Below are positions 9,471-17,911 of a stretch of DNA of 64,000 nt, piece by piece (positions within the stretch are counted from its first letter, which is position 1; each line of letters begins with the position of its first letter). The notes beneath the pieces are model-generated. The model had not been told where the DNA came from, did no database searches, and saw only the letters and a list, made by a program, of their open reading frames with translations. The position numbers and the translations under genes were made by a program. Source of the stretch: Pelagihabitans sp963710535 (GTDB taxonomy: Bacteria > Bacteroidota > Bacteroidia > Flavobacteriales > Flavobacteriaceae); the NCBI GenBank assembly GCA_963710535.1, contig CAVQAW010000003.1, positions 620,001 to 684,000 of the forward strand, given 5' to 3'.

Positions 9471-9992
9471 ATGCATACCGTAAAGCTTCTCTTTGCCCAA
9501 CATCACAGCTTGAAATTCGCACTAGTATTGGCACTTTTGCTCCAAGGCTGTCAGCAGCAGATCAAAGAAATGCCGGTCGAACAAATTACCATGCCCGTCA
9601 AAGAAACCGTGGAGTACTTTAGCCTGAGACCAGAGACCGAAAAAGCCTATGGCTATACCCACGCGATCAAAATCGGAAACGATATTAAAATATCCGGAGC
9701 CGTAAGCATGGACGATGCCGGCGCACCGACGGCTACAGGAGATCTTTTGCAGCAAATGAAAAACTGTTATGCAGATCTCGATAAGATCCTAAAACATTTT
9801 GGCTGTACGTTCGAAGATGTGGTGGTCGAAAATGTCTTCACCACCGACATGCCGAAATTTTTGGAACTTTCGGGGTATCGCAATGAAATTTACACCAAGC
9901 AATTCCCGGCAGGTTCCTGGTTGGGCGTTAAGGAACTGGCTTTGCCGGAGTTCCTGATCGAAATAGAATTGGAAGTCTACAAAGCAGAATAA
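9471..9992 (+). CDS. Lipoprotein RidA/YjgF-family protein
   Basis: This 173-residue protein starts with a lipoprotein signal (LLLQGC, lipobox Cys27) followed by a complete RidA-like domain from about residue 60. Family features include GNDIKISG, the helix LDKILKHFGCTFEDVV and the C-terminal strand FLIEIELEVYKAE. Cytosolic RidA hydrolyses reactive enamines and imines and needs an Arg in the PAR motif; here the position is Gly148 (FPAGSW), so the classical deaminase chemistry is doubtful. Envelope anchoring is also unlike standard RidA. A lipoprotein serine hydrolase gene begins 15 bases downstream, so the two are probably one operon. Confidence 0.85.
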   Translation: MHTVKLLFAQHHSLKFALVLALLLQGCQQQIKEMPVEQITMPVKETVEYFSLRPETEKAYGYTHAIKIGNDIKISGAVSMDDAGAPTATGDLLQQMKNCYADLDKILKHFGCTFEDVVVENVFTTDMPKFLELSGYRNEIYTKQFPAGSWLGVKELALPEFLIEIELEVYKAE

Positions 9993-10007
9993 CTTAAACA
10001 TAACGGT

Positions 10008-11585
10008 TTGAAAAATTGGTGTGCCATTTTCATGGTCGGTTGTGCGATCGGCATAAGTGCCTGTAAACAAGATGCCGGTTCGCAGGCCGAGCAATCCGCG
10101 GTAGAGCGCTCGGTATCGAAGACATATCTTCCCGAGGCTTTTGGATTGGATGAACGGATTTCCTTGATCAGGACAAAGGAGGCCGAATTTCAAAACCTGA
10201 TCGAAAAGCACGCGCAGTCGGAACATATCCCTGGGGTGGTCTTCGGATTGGTAGTCGACGACCAATTGGTGGCCACGGCGGCAACAGGGCTGCTGGATGT
10301 GGAACAAAAACGCCCTGCAACCCTTACATCGGCATTTCGCATCGCTTCGATGACCAAAAGTTTTACGGCAATGGCCATCCTTAAATTAAGGGATGAAGGC
10401 AAATTGTCATTGACCGATCCCGTGGAGCAGTATATACCTGAAATGGCAAGGCTTACCTATCCGGCCAGCGACAGTCCGATCATCGATATCGAAAACCTGC
10501 TTACCATGACCGCTGGCTTTCCGGAGGACAATCCCTGGGGTGACCGCCAATTGGACGAACCCGACCAGATGCTGATCGATTTGGTCTCAGAAGGGATTTC
10601 CTTTTCGAACGTTCCTTCCCTGAGTTTTGAATACAGCAACACAGCCTATGCGCTCTTGGGCCACTTGGTTACAAAAATTTCGGGGCAACCCTTTCAGCAG
10701 TATATTACCGAGCACCTATTGAAACCCTTGAAGATGACGCATACCTATTGGGAAGTGGATGAGGTGCCCCCGGCAGACTTGGCTTTGGGCTATCGATGGG
10801 AAGACGGTATCTGGAAACTCGAACCCATGCTGCATGACGGGTCTTTTGGGGCCATGGGTGGTTTAATCACCACCATTGAAGATTTCAGCAAGTATGTCAG
10901 CTTTCATCTTTCCGCCTGGCCGCCCCGTAGTACGGAGGAATTGGGGCCTGTGAAAAGAAGTACGCTGCGCGACATGCATACACCACAATTCAGCAGACTT
11001 TATAGTGAGGCGAAAGACCGGAACGACGATAGCTGTCCGGTCATGGTAGGTTATGGCTTCGGCCTTGGCATCCAAAAAAACTGCAAGGGAATCACTTCGG
11101 TAAGCCATGGTGGAGCCTTGCCGGGATTCGGAAGCAATTATGTGTTCTATCCCGAATACGGAATCGGGCTCATGGCCTTTGGCAACCTTACTTATACCTC
11201 TCCTTGGCCGCTGCGTGACATGGCCAAAATACTGTTCGACTCGCTTGGCTTACAGCCCCGCAAACTCCCTATCTCGGATATCCTGGCCCAGCGGCAACAA
11301 CAGCTTGCCCAAATGATCACCACATGGGACAGCAAGCTTGAATCTAAAATATTGGCGGAAAATTTTTACCTGGATGCGTCTCGCGAACATCGGAAGGCCA
11401 AAATCGAGGCTTTGCTGCAGGCAGCAGGCCCCATTCTAAGTACCGATCCCATAGTCCCTGAAAATCAACTAAGGGGGACTTTTGTGATGAAAACCGAAAA
11501 AGGGATGTTGCGCGTTTACTTTACCTTGACCCCGGAAATCGACCCCAAAGTCCAGGATCTTGAGGTTGAGTTTATCCCTCAGTAA
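10008..11585 (+). CDS. Lipoprotein serine hydrolase, class C beta-lactamase family
   Basis: This 525-residue serine hydrolase has the beta-lactamase/DD-peptidase fold. The nucleophile motif SMTK (SxxK), YSN (YxN) and HGG (in place of KTG) appear in the expected order. The N-terminus from a TTG start gives a short basic lipoprotein signal ending in ISAC; the next ATG at 10032 would shorten it badly, so TTG is preferred. About 130 residues follow the catalytic domain. Such proteins include esterases, D-amino-acid peptidases and penicillin-binding-like enzymes; the sequence does not show resistance activity. The gene follows the RidA-like lipoprotein by 15 bases. Confidence 0.88.
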   Translation: MKNWCAIFMVGCAIGISACKQDAGSQAEQSAVERSVSKTYLPEAFGLDERISLIRTKEAEFQNLIEKHAQSEHIPGVVFGLVVDDQLVATAATGLLDVEQKRPATLTSAFRIASMTKSFTAMAILKLRDEGKLSLTDPVEQYIPEMARLTYPASDSPIIDIENLLTMTAGFPEDNPWGDRQLDEPDQMLIDLVSEGISFSNVPSLSFEYSNTAYALLGHLVTKISGQPFQQYITEHLLKPLKMTHTYWEVDEVPPADLALGYRWEDGIWKLEPMLHDGSFGAMGGLITTIEDFSKYVSFHLSAWPPRSTEELGPVKRSTLRDMHTPQFSRLYSEAKDRNDDSCPVMVGYGFGLGIQKNCKGITSVSHGGALPGFGSNYVFYPEYGIGLMAFGNLTYTSPWPLRDMAKILFDSLGLQPRKLPISDILAQRQQQLAQMITTWDSKLESKILAENFYLDASREHRKAKIEALLQAAGPILSTDPIVPENQLRGTFVMKTEKGMLRVYFTLTPEIDPKVQDLEVEFIPQ

Positions 11586-11637
11586 AGCATTCCAAACCTG
11601 AATTTAAATCTTATCCGGAATAGCAAAGCCAAATGGT

Positions 11638-12876
11638 TCAATGCGCCACCTTTTTCACCAAACGGCCCACGGTAAGGCCCTGCACAATGATTGAAAACAC
11701 CACTACCACATAGGTAATCACCAAGAACAGATCTCGGTTCAGGGCTTCGGTAAGCCCCAGGGCCAAGGCAATGGATATCCCGCCCCGGAGTCCGCCCCAG
11801 GTCATGATCAGGTTGGTCCTGGGCACAAAATCGAGCCTTTCACTGAAAAATTTAATGGGCAGGAACAAGGATAGGTAACGGCAGAGCAGCACTGTAGGGA
11901 TGGCCAACAAACCGGCAAGGATATAATCGACATTAAAGGTCAGGACCAAAATCTCCATGCCGATCAAAACGAACAAAAGGGTATTCAGTAAAATATCGAT
12001 CAGCTCCCAAAATTTATCGACATAGGTTTCGGTGATTTCCGACATCGCACTGTCGCGCAGGGTATCGTTCCCGACCACCAAGCCTGCCGCAACCATCGCC
12101 AAGGGTGCCGACATATGGAAGTGTTGTGCAATAACGGTGCCCAGCATGACGGCGGCCAAAGTGATGATCACCTCTATGTCGTAGTCATCTATCGATTTCA
12201 TGAGTCTGTAGGTGATCCATCCGATCAATAGGCCGAACAGGATACCTCCAATAACCTCGACCCCAAAAAGTTCCAAAACGTCCATTGCTCCGATACTTTC
12301 GTTGGAGGGTGAAGCGAACTGGTAAATGGTAAGGAACACCACCACGCCTACCCCATCGTTGAACAGGGATTCCCCGACGATCTTGGTCTCCAATTTTTTA
12401 GGGACGCCGGCCTGTTTCAAAATACCCAAGACAGCTATGGGGTCGGTGGGTGAAATCAGTGCCCCGAACAGCAAGCATTGTATAAAGGGAAGTTGTAGAT
12501 CGATCAATTGTAGGCCATAGAACATCATTAAACCGACCAAAAAAGTCGATACCAAGACCCCTAAGGTGGAAAACGCAAGAATGGGCCATCGCTGTACCTT
12601 CAGCTGTTCAAAATTGGTGTGCAATGCGCCGGCGAACAGTAAAAAACTGAGCATGATATCGAGCAAAACGGTTTTAAAATCGATCTTGGAAATGATGTAT
12701 CGCTCTGCATTCAAGAGCGAATCATCGAAATAACTCAGGGCGAAGACCCCAAGGGTAAAAACAATGGTGATGACCATCAATCCGATGGTTGTCGGCAATT
12801 TCAAAAAACGGGTGTTGAGATACCCAAACAAAGCAGATAGAAAAACAAGGATGGAAATAATCACAAAATAATCCAT
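11638..12876 (-). CDS. Na+/H+ antiporter, CPA1 (NhaP) family
   Basis: This 412-residue polytopic membrane protein has about twelve hydrophobic segments. The CPA1 signatures are present: SPTDPIAVL in the unwound helix, GESLFNDGVGVV with the ion-binding Asp, and WGGLRGGISIAL near the end. It exchanges protons for sodium or other monovalent cations and helps pH and salt balance. It lacks a long cytosolic regulatory tail. It is convergent with the serine hydrolase gene and divergent from the ureohydrolase gene; the shared upstream region contains a long-spaced inverted repeat. Confidence 0.92.
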   Translation of the reverse strand: MDYFVIISILVFLSALFGYLNTRFLKLPTTIGLMVITIVFTLGVFALSYFDDSLLNAERYIISKIDFKTVLLDIMLSFLLFAGALHTNFEQLKVQRWPILAFSTLGVLVSTFLVGLMMFYGLQLIDLQLPFIQCLLFGALISPTDPIAVLGILKQAGVPKKLETKIVGESLFNDGVGVVVFLTIYQFASPSNESIGAMDVLELFGVEVIGGILFGLLIGWITYRLMKSIDDYDIEVIITLAAVMLGTVIAQHFHMSAPLAMVAAGLVVGNDTLRDSAMSEITETYVDKFWELIDILLNTLLFVLIGMEILVLTFNVDYILAGLLAIPTVLLCRYLSLFLPIKFFSERLDFVPRTNLIMTWGGLRGGISIALALGLTEALNRDLFLVITYVVVVFSIIVQGLTVGRLVKKVAH

Positions 12877-12905
12877 AAAAAATGTCGGCTTGGTTCTTTA
12901 CAAAA

Positions 12906-12971
12906 ATGCAAAAAAAGTATCTCGAATATCACTTTAGAAAAATTAAATTGATGTTCGATTAATTTTTGCAT
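12906..12971. promoter_or_regulatory. Inverted repeat in the antiporter/ureohydrolase divergent region
   Basis: ATGCAAAAA at 12906-12914 is repeated as its exact reverse complement TTTTTGCAT at 12963-12971, with 48 bases between. The arms lie between two divergently transcribed genes, so a looping operator is possible. The arms are A/T-rich and chance is not excluded. Confidence 0.3.
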
Positions 12972-13024
12972 GCCCCGGCATGGCTTTGGAAATATGCTTT
13001 ATATTGCCAAACCTAACAAATTCA

Positions 13025-13807
13025 ATGAAAGCAATAAGCATACAAGGCATCAGCTTCGATGCCAAATCATCTTTTCAAATCGGACCTGGCGAGGCTCCTC
13101 CGGTGATTCGAGAAGCCTTGTATAGTGGATCTATGAACCTCTATTCCGAAAATGGCATGAGCATCGAAAGCGATCGGATTATCGATAAGGGCGATTTCAT
13201 GATCGATCACTACTTTGATATTGAAAAAGTTACTGGGAAGCATCTTGAAGAATCGGATAAGATTTTAACCCTTGGCGGTGACCATTCCATTACCTATCCC
13301 ATTATTAAAGCCTTCTCCGAAAAATATCCCCGGATGGATATTTTGCATATCGATGCCCATGCAGATCTCTATCATGACTATGAGGGCGATCCCTACTCCC
13401 ATGCTTGTCCGTTTGCCCGCATCATGGAAAACGGCCTGGCGGTGCGATTGGTGCAGGTAGGTGTTCGAACACTCAATCCGCACCAATTGGAACAGGCCCA
13501 TAAATTTGGGGTGGAGTTACATGAAATGAAAAACCTGGACCTCACCCGGCATTTTGAATTCGACAACCCTTTGTACATTTCGCTCGATATGGATGGTTTT
13601 GATCCTGCCCATGCCCCTGGGGTATCGCATCACGAGCCCGGGGGGCTTACCCCCAGACAGGTCATTGGCCTGATACAATCACTAAAAGGGAAAGTGATTG
13701 GGGCAGATATCGTGGAATATAATCCCGATCGTGATTTCCAAAAAATGACAGGGTATTTAGCAGCCAAGATGATGAAGGAAATCTTGGGAAAAATGTTGGA
13801 GACCTAA
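13025..13807 (+). CDS. Ureohydrolase family protein (agmatinase/arginase-like)
   Basis: This is a 260-residue binuclear manganese ureohydrolase. The metal-binding motifs are all present: GGDHSIT, DAHADL and SLDMDGFDPAHAPGVS. The family cleaves guanidino groups to urea (or formamide from formimidoylglutamate). The sequence looks most like the agmatinase branch, but arginase or another guanidine hydrolase cannot be excluded. The ATG at 13025 matches the family N-terminus (MKAISIQGI); an in-frame upstream codon at 12980 only adds an unrelated stretch. The M24 aminopeptidase gene follows by 61 bases on the same strand. Confidence 0.88.
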   Translation: MKAISIQGISFDAKSSFQIGPGEAPPVIREALYSGSMNLYSENGMSIESDRIIDKGDFMIDHYFDIEKVTGKHLEESDKILTLGGDHSITYPIIKAFSEKYPRMDILHIDAHADLYHDYEGDPYSHACPFARIMENGLAVRLVQVGVRTLNPHQLEQAHKFGVELHEMKNLDLTRHFEFDNPLYISLDMDGFDPAHAPGVSHHEPGGLTPRQVIGLIQSLKGKVIGADIVEYNPDRDFQKMTGYLAAKMMKEILGKMLET

Positions 13808-13868
13808 AATGGTAAATTTCCAAGGCCTATTGGTCAATCCATGTTTCAGCACCTATATCAACTACACC

Positions 13869-15230
13869 ATGAATAAGAAATACAAGCTTTTAATGATGCT
13901 ATCGCTAATTGCCATAGCCTTGGGCGCACAAACCCCGGAACAGCACTATTTTGAATGGACCCAATTGCCTTTTACAAAAGAGGAACTTTCCCAACGTAGG
14001 GAAAAACTTATCGATCACCTACAGGAGCGGGGAGCAACTGGCCTGGTAGTGGTTCCAGCAAGTGATGGCATCTCCTCAGGGGAGACTTTTCGCCAAAACG
14101 ATGACTTTTATTATTTCACGGGTTTGGAATTGCCCAATAGCATATTGGTAATCGATATCGACCTAAAATCGGCCAAAGTATATGTGCCCGAAACCGATCC
14201 CCGATTTTATAGTGCGTCCAGGCCCAATGATTTTCCCGGAAGGCCCTTATTGTATGATATGGCCATCGCATCCCGGTCTGGGCTCCCCCTAGCGGATATC
14301 GATGCATTTTCCGAACGGATGGATCAGGTGGCCATAGCCAAAACCAAAATATGGATCGATAAGGGAAAACCCGGAACAATTGGCCTGGTACCAAGCGATT
14401 ATTTTACAATCCCCTCGCCTGAAGATTTATTGATACATGCTCTGCTCTCCCGACATCCTGATTTACAAATCGAAAACAGCTATGACATTGTTGCCCGTTT
14501 AAGAATGGTCAAATCGCGCGAGGAAATTAAATTGTTGCGAAAGGCCACTACCATCAACGTCGATGCGATCAAGATCGCGGCCAAAAGCATTAAGGCAGGT
14601 GTCGACGAACGATTTTTGGAGGGCGTCTTGGAGGGCAGCTATAAAATGAACGGCGCCCAACGATTGGCCTTCGGATCGATCATCAAATCGGGGCCCAACG
14701 CCCTCTGGCCATGGCGTATTTTGGCCACGCATTACGACCGGCGTAACCGGGCAATGGCAGATGGCGATTTGGTGATATTTGATGTGGGCTGCGAATACGA
14801 CCAATACGTGAGCGATGTGGGCCGCACCTTTCCCGTATCGGGTACTTTTGATCAAAAACAAAGGGAAACACTTCGCATGGAGGTGGCCATAGCCGATTCG
14901 ATTTTGGCGCACATTAAACCGGGTATCCGTTTTTCCGACCTCAAGGCATTGACCGACCGTATTATTCCGGATGAAGTGAAGCCCTTTATGCAGGTCGCTT
15001 TACATTTCGGGCATCATCTCGGACTCTCCACGGGCGATCCCAGTTTGCCTGAAGCACCCCTGGAAGTCGGTATGGTATTTACCGTAGAACCATGGTATTA
15101 CAACCACGATGCACAAATCGCCGTATTCACCGAAGATGTGGTCCTGGTCACGGAAAACGGTTGCGAAATATTGAGCAAGGCCCTCCCGAGAAGCCCCGAG
15201 GCGCTTGAAAAATTGATGAAGGCCGAATAA
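13869..15230 (+). CDS. Secreted Xaa-Pro aminopeptidase, M24B family
   Basis: This 453-residue protein begins with a signal peptide (MNKKYKLLMMLSLIAIALGA) and has the aminopeptidase P N-terminal domain followed by the pita-bread M24 domain. Metal ligands are visible in FDVGCEYDQYVSDVGRTF (two Asp), HFGHHLGL (His), EPWYY (Glu) and TEDVVLV (Glu). It releases N-terminal residues preceding proline and probably works on imported or periplasmic peptides. The ATG at 13869 is chosen because it begins the signal peptide. The upstream ureohydrolase gene lies 61 bases away, so the pair may be transcribed together. Confidence 0.9.
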   Translation: MNKKYKLLMMLSLIAIALGAQTPEQHYFEWTQLPFTKEELSQRREKLIDHLQERGATGLVVVPASDGISSGETFRQNDDFYYFTGLELPNSILVIDIDLKSAKVYVPETDPRFYSASRPNDFPGRPLLYDMAIASRSGLPLADIDAFSERMDQVAIAKTKIWIDKGKPGTIGLVPSDYFTIPSPEDLLIHALLSRHPDLQIENSYDIVARLRMVKSREEIKLLRKATTINVDAIKIAAKSIKAGVDERFLEGVLEGSYKMNGAQRLAFGSIIKSGPNALWPWRILATHYDRRNRAMADGDLVIFDVGCEYDQYVSDVGRTFPVSGTFDQKQRETLRMEVAIADSILAHIKPGIRFSDLKALTDRIIPDEVKPFMQVALHFGHHLGLSTGDPSLPEAPLEVGMVFTVEPWYYNHDAQIAVFTEDVVLVTENGCEILSKALPRSPEALEKLMKAE

Positions 15231-15262
15231 AACAAGTCTTGATTTTGGCTTGGACCGAAAAA

Positions 15263-16216
15263 TCAGAAAACGACCAGGCGTAAATGCTTTTTCAGATAGC
15301 GATCGATCGCTTCATATTCGGTACTGGACAGTTCGATGGGTGCCGCCTTGGCGTTCGAAAGTGCCTGTTCTTTGCGTTTTGCCCCAACCAGCACCGAAGT
15401 GATTCCTCTTTGCTGTGCCGCCCAGCCAATGGCTATTTGAGCCACGGTACAATGGTGGTTTGCCGAAATCGTATCCAAAAGTTGTAAAAGTCCCTGTATC
15501 AAAGGCCATAGATCGGGCTTGTAGTAGTCATAGAAACGCGACCGATTGTCCTCTTCGGAAAATGCCGGAAGCGATCGGTATTTTCCGGTAAGCAGTCCTC
15601 CGGCCAGGGTGCCATAGGTGATCAGACCGATCTGTTCGGCCATACAATAAGGGAGGGTTACCGCTTCGATCTTGCGTTGCAGCATGGAAAAATGGGGCTG
15701 CAGGCTCACAATATCCGAAAATTGCCGTGCCTCCTCGATCAGATCCACCGTAAAATTGGACACCCCGAGATACCGAAACTTTCCTTGCTCCTTCAACTTG
15801 ATGAGTGCTGCCATGGAATCGGCCAAAGGGGTATTGGCATCGGGCCAATGTATTTGATATAGATCGATGTATTCAGTGCCCAGACGCCTTAGGGAATCCT
15901 CCATGTCCTTCGCAATGTTCTTGGGGCTCAAATCGCGGATAAAACGGTCTTTGGTGCGGATCACGCCCGTCTTGGTGGCCAGTACCACCTGATCCCTTTT
16001 TCCGGCAATGGCCTTCCCCACCACAATTTCTGCATGACCGGCCCCATAGGCCGGAGCGGTGTCGATGAAGTTGATGCCGACATCCAAGGCCGCATGGATG
16101 GCCGCTATCGAATCGCGATCTTCGACCGATCCCCAAAAATCGTTCCCCATGGCCCAAGTACCCAAACCAATGGTCGAGATGTTTAAGTCGGTGTGTGGCA
16201 GTTTGCGATAGTGCAT
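15263..16216 (-). CDS. Aldo/keto reductase
   Basis: This 317-residue NADPH-dependent TIM-barrel reductase has all four catalytic positions: Asp in FIDTAPAYG, Tyr in the same motif, Lys in LATKTG and His in QIHWPD. SNF and GAKRKEQ fit the cofactor-binding end. It belongs to the YajO/Tas-like bacterial branch acting on small aldehydes, ketones or sugars; the substrate is not predictable. It is convergent with the M24 peptidase gene, 32 bases apart. Confidence 0.9.
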   Translation of the reverse strand: MHYRKLPHTDLNISTIGLGTWAMGNDFWGSVEDRDSIAAIHAALDVGINFIDTAPAYGAGHAEIVVGKAIAGKRDQVVLATKTGVIRTKDRFIRDLSPKNIAKDMEDSLRRLGTEYIDLYQIHWPDANTPLADSMAALIKLKEQGKFRYLGVSNFTVDLIEEARQFSDIVSLQPHFSMLQRKIEAVTLPYCMAEQIGLITYGTLAGGLLTGKYRSLPAFSEEDNRSRFYDYYKPDLWPLIQGLLQLLDTISANHHCTVAQIAIGWAAQQRGITSVLVGAKRKEQALSNAKAAPIELSSTEYEAIDRYLKKHLRLVVF

Positions 16217-16335
16217 CTTGTCAAGATTTTGCCCATATCATCGGTCAATCAACAAGTTAATAAATAAAAAACAAATTTCCCCGGGCATATGATCGATGAC
16301 AAGGTCTGTCTTTGATCATTCCCATGGGTTGCCTT

Positions 16336-17889
16336 TTACCATTCGATCGGGCGATAGTCCTTCAGAAATTTGCCCGACCAGTGTTTCCCGGTATTGATGC
16401 CGTCTATCAGGGGATCCATTACCCTGGCCGCCCCATCCACAATATCGAGTGGGGGCTGAAAATCGTGGAGTTCCTGTTTGCGCTGGGCCAGTTCCGCGGG
16501 GTCTTCGTCTGTCACCCAGCCGGTATCCACAGCATTGATATAAATGCCCACTTTGGCCAAGGATCCGGCCGCCGTATGGGTGAGCATGTTCAACGCCGCC
16601 TTCGCCATGTTGGTATGCGGATGCCTATCTTCCTTAAAAAACCGATGGAATTTGCCTTCCATGGCAGAAACATTGATAATATGTTTTTTACCGGTTTGCT
16701 CCTTTTTCATCAGTTCTGCCAATCGGTTGCAGAGCACGAAAGGGGCTATTGAATTCACCAACTGCACTTCTATCATTTCAGTAGTTTCGATTTCGCCCAA
16801 CTTGAGTCTCCAACTGTTGGTTTTCCTGAGATCTACCTGCTGCAGATCGGCATCCAGCGCCCCTTCCGGAAAAACTTCCGTTGAAACCAAAGAATTGTCA
16901 AAACTATAGGGAATCTGTGAAAGCCTGGCGGAAGCCCTCAAACCAATACCCGGTTCCGTCCCATGCCAACTCACAGGAAGTCCCTGGCCCGCCTCCATAA
17001 GGGCATCTTTTGACAAGGCACTCAATTCCTGTAGACAGGCCAGGTGGTCGTGTAGCAGGTCGGCCGCGTATTTGGGCAAAGCGCTTATAGGCAAATTTTC
17101 ATTGTGCATGAGGTGCTGGTAAAATCCGGCCGGCCTTCTCACGGTCTGTGCCGCATTGTTGATCAGAATATCCAGGCGGGGATAGCGTTGCTCAAGATAG
17201 TTGCAGAAAATCTCTACACTGGGAATATGGCGCAGATCTAAACCGTGGATCTTCAATCGATGTCCCCATTTGGTAAAATCATCCTCCTTGGCGAACCTTA
17301 GTGCCGCATCTTTGGGAAATCGGGTGGTGGCCACCACTGTGGCTCCCGAACGCAGCAACATCAACGCGATGTGATAACCTATTTTCAGACGCGCGCCCGT
17401 GAGTACTGCTACCTGTCCTTTCAAATCACAGGTTTGAAACCTTTTGGCGTAATTGAAGTCGCCGCATTCGGTACACATACTGTCATAAAAATGGTGCAAT
17501 CGGGTGTACAGGGTTTTACAGACGTAACAGTTTCGCGGCGAAGCCAGGTACAGTGGGTCTTTTTCGACGATTTGCCGTTGTTGGAGCAGTTTGGGTGCTG
17601 TAAATACGATAGCCTCACGGGCATTCCTGATCCCGGTCTCCTTTCTTGCCGTTTTGTCCTTGGCGGCTTTTTTTCGTTTCTCCGCCTTCTTGGCGTCTTT
17701 TTTCCGTCTCGAAAATTCCTCCCTGCTGGGTCGGGAGAGCATTCCGGATGCTTTGAGCAACGCGGTTCGCTGTTCCTTGGGAATTTCAAATATTTGATCG
17801 GTATTCGCTACGAGATGGTTAAGAATGTTGATGCACTTTTCAATTTCTTCCTGGGAAACAACAGGGAAATCGTTAACGGTCGGCTTCAT
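16336..17889 (-). CDS. SDR-family protein with zinc-knuckle N-terminal region and altered active site
   Basis: This 517-residue protein has an N-terminal helical and very basic region (KK/RK-rich, about residues 60-90), a four-cysteine zinc-knuckle (Cys121, 124, 139, 142) and a short-chain dehydrogenase domain from about residue 157. The cofactor motif is TGARLKIG instead of TGxxxGIG; NNAA and the catalytic-type Ser of INVSAMEG are present. The usual YxxxK is TNMAK, so the catalytic Tyr is Thr426 while Lys430 is kept. An insertion of roughly 100 residues separates NNAA from the active site. It starts at 17889, 22 bases after the helicase stop codon, and is probably co-transcribed with it. Its substrate is unknown. 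Confidence 0.82.
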   Translation of the reverse strand: MKPTVNDFPVVSQEEIEKCINILNHLVANTDQIFEIPKEQRTALLKASGMLSRPSREEFSRRKKDAKKAEKRKKAAKDKTARKETGIRNAREAIVFTAPKLLQQRQIVEKDPLYLASPRNCYVCKTLYTRLHHFYDSMCTECGDFNYAKRFQTCDLKGQVAVLTGARLKIGYHIALMLLRSGATVVATTRFPKDAALRFAKEDDFTKWGHRLKIHGLDLRHIPSVEIFCNYLEQRYPRLDILINNAAQTVRRPAGFYQHLMHNENLPISALPKYAADLLHDHLACLQELSALSKDALMEAGQGLPVSWHGTEPGIGLRASARLSQIPYSFDNSLVSTEVFPEGALDADLQQVDLRKTNSWRLKLGEIETTEMIEVQLVNSIAPFVLCNRLAELMKKEQTGKKHIINVSAMEGKFHRFFKEDRHPHTNMAKAALNMLTHTAAGSLAKVGIYINAVDTGWVTDEDPAELAQRKQELHDFQPPLDIVDGAARVMDPLIDGINTGKHWSGKFLKDYRPIEW

Positions 17890-17911
17890 CGTGGTATAAT
17901 TTGAAACTTGG

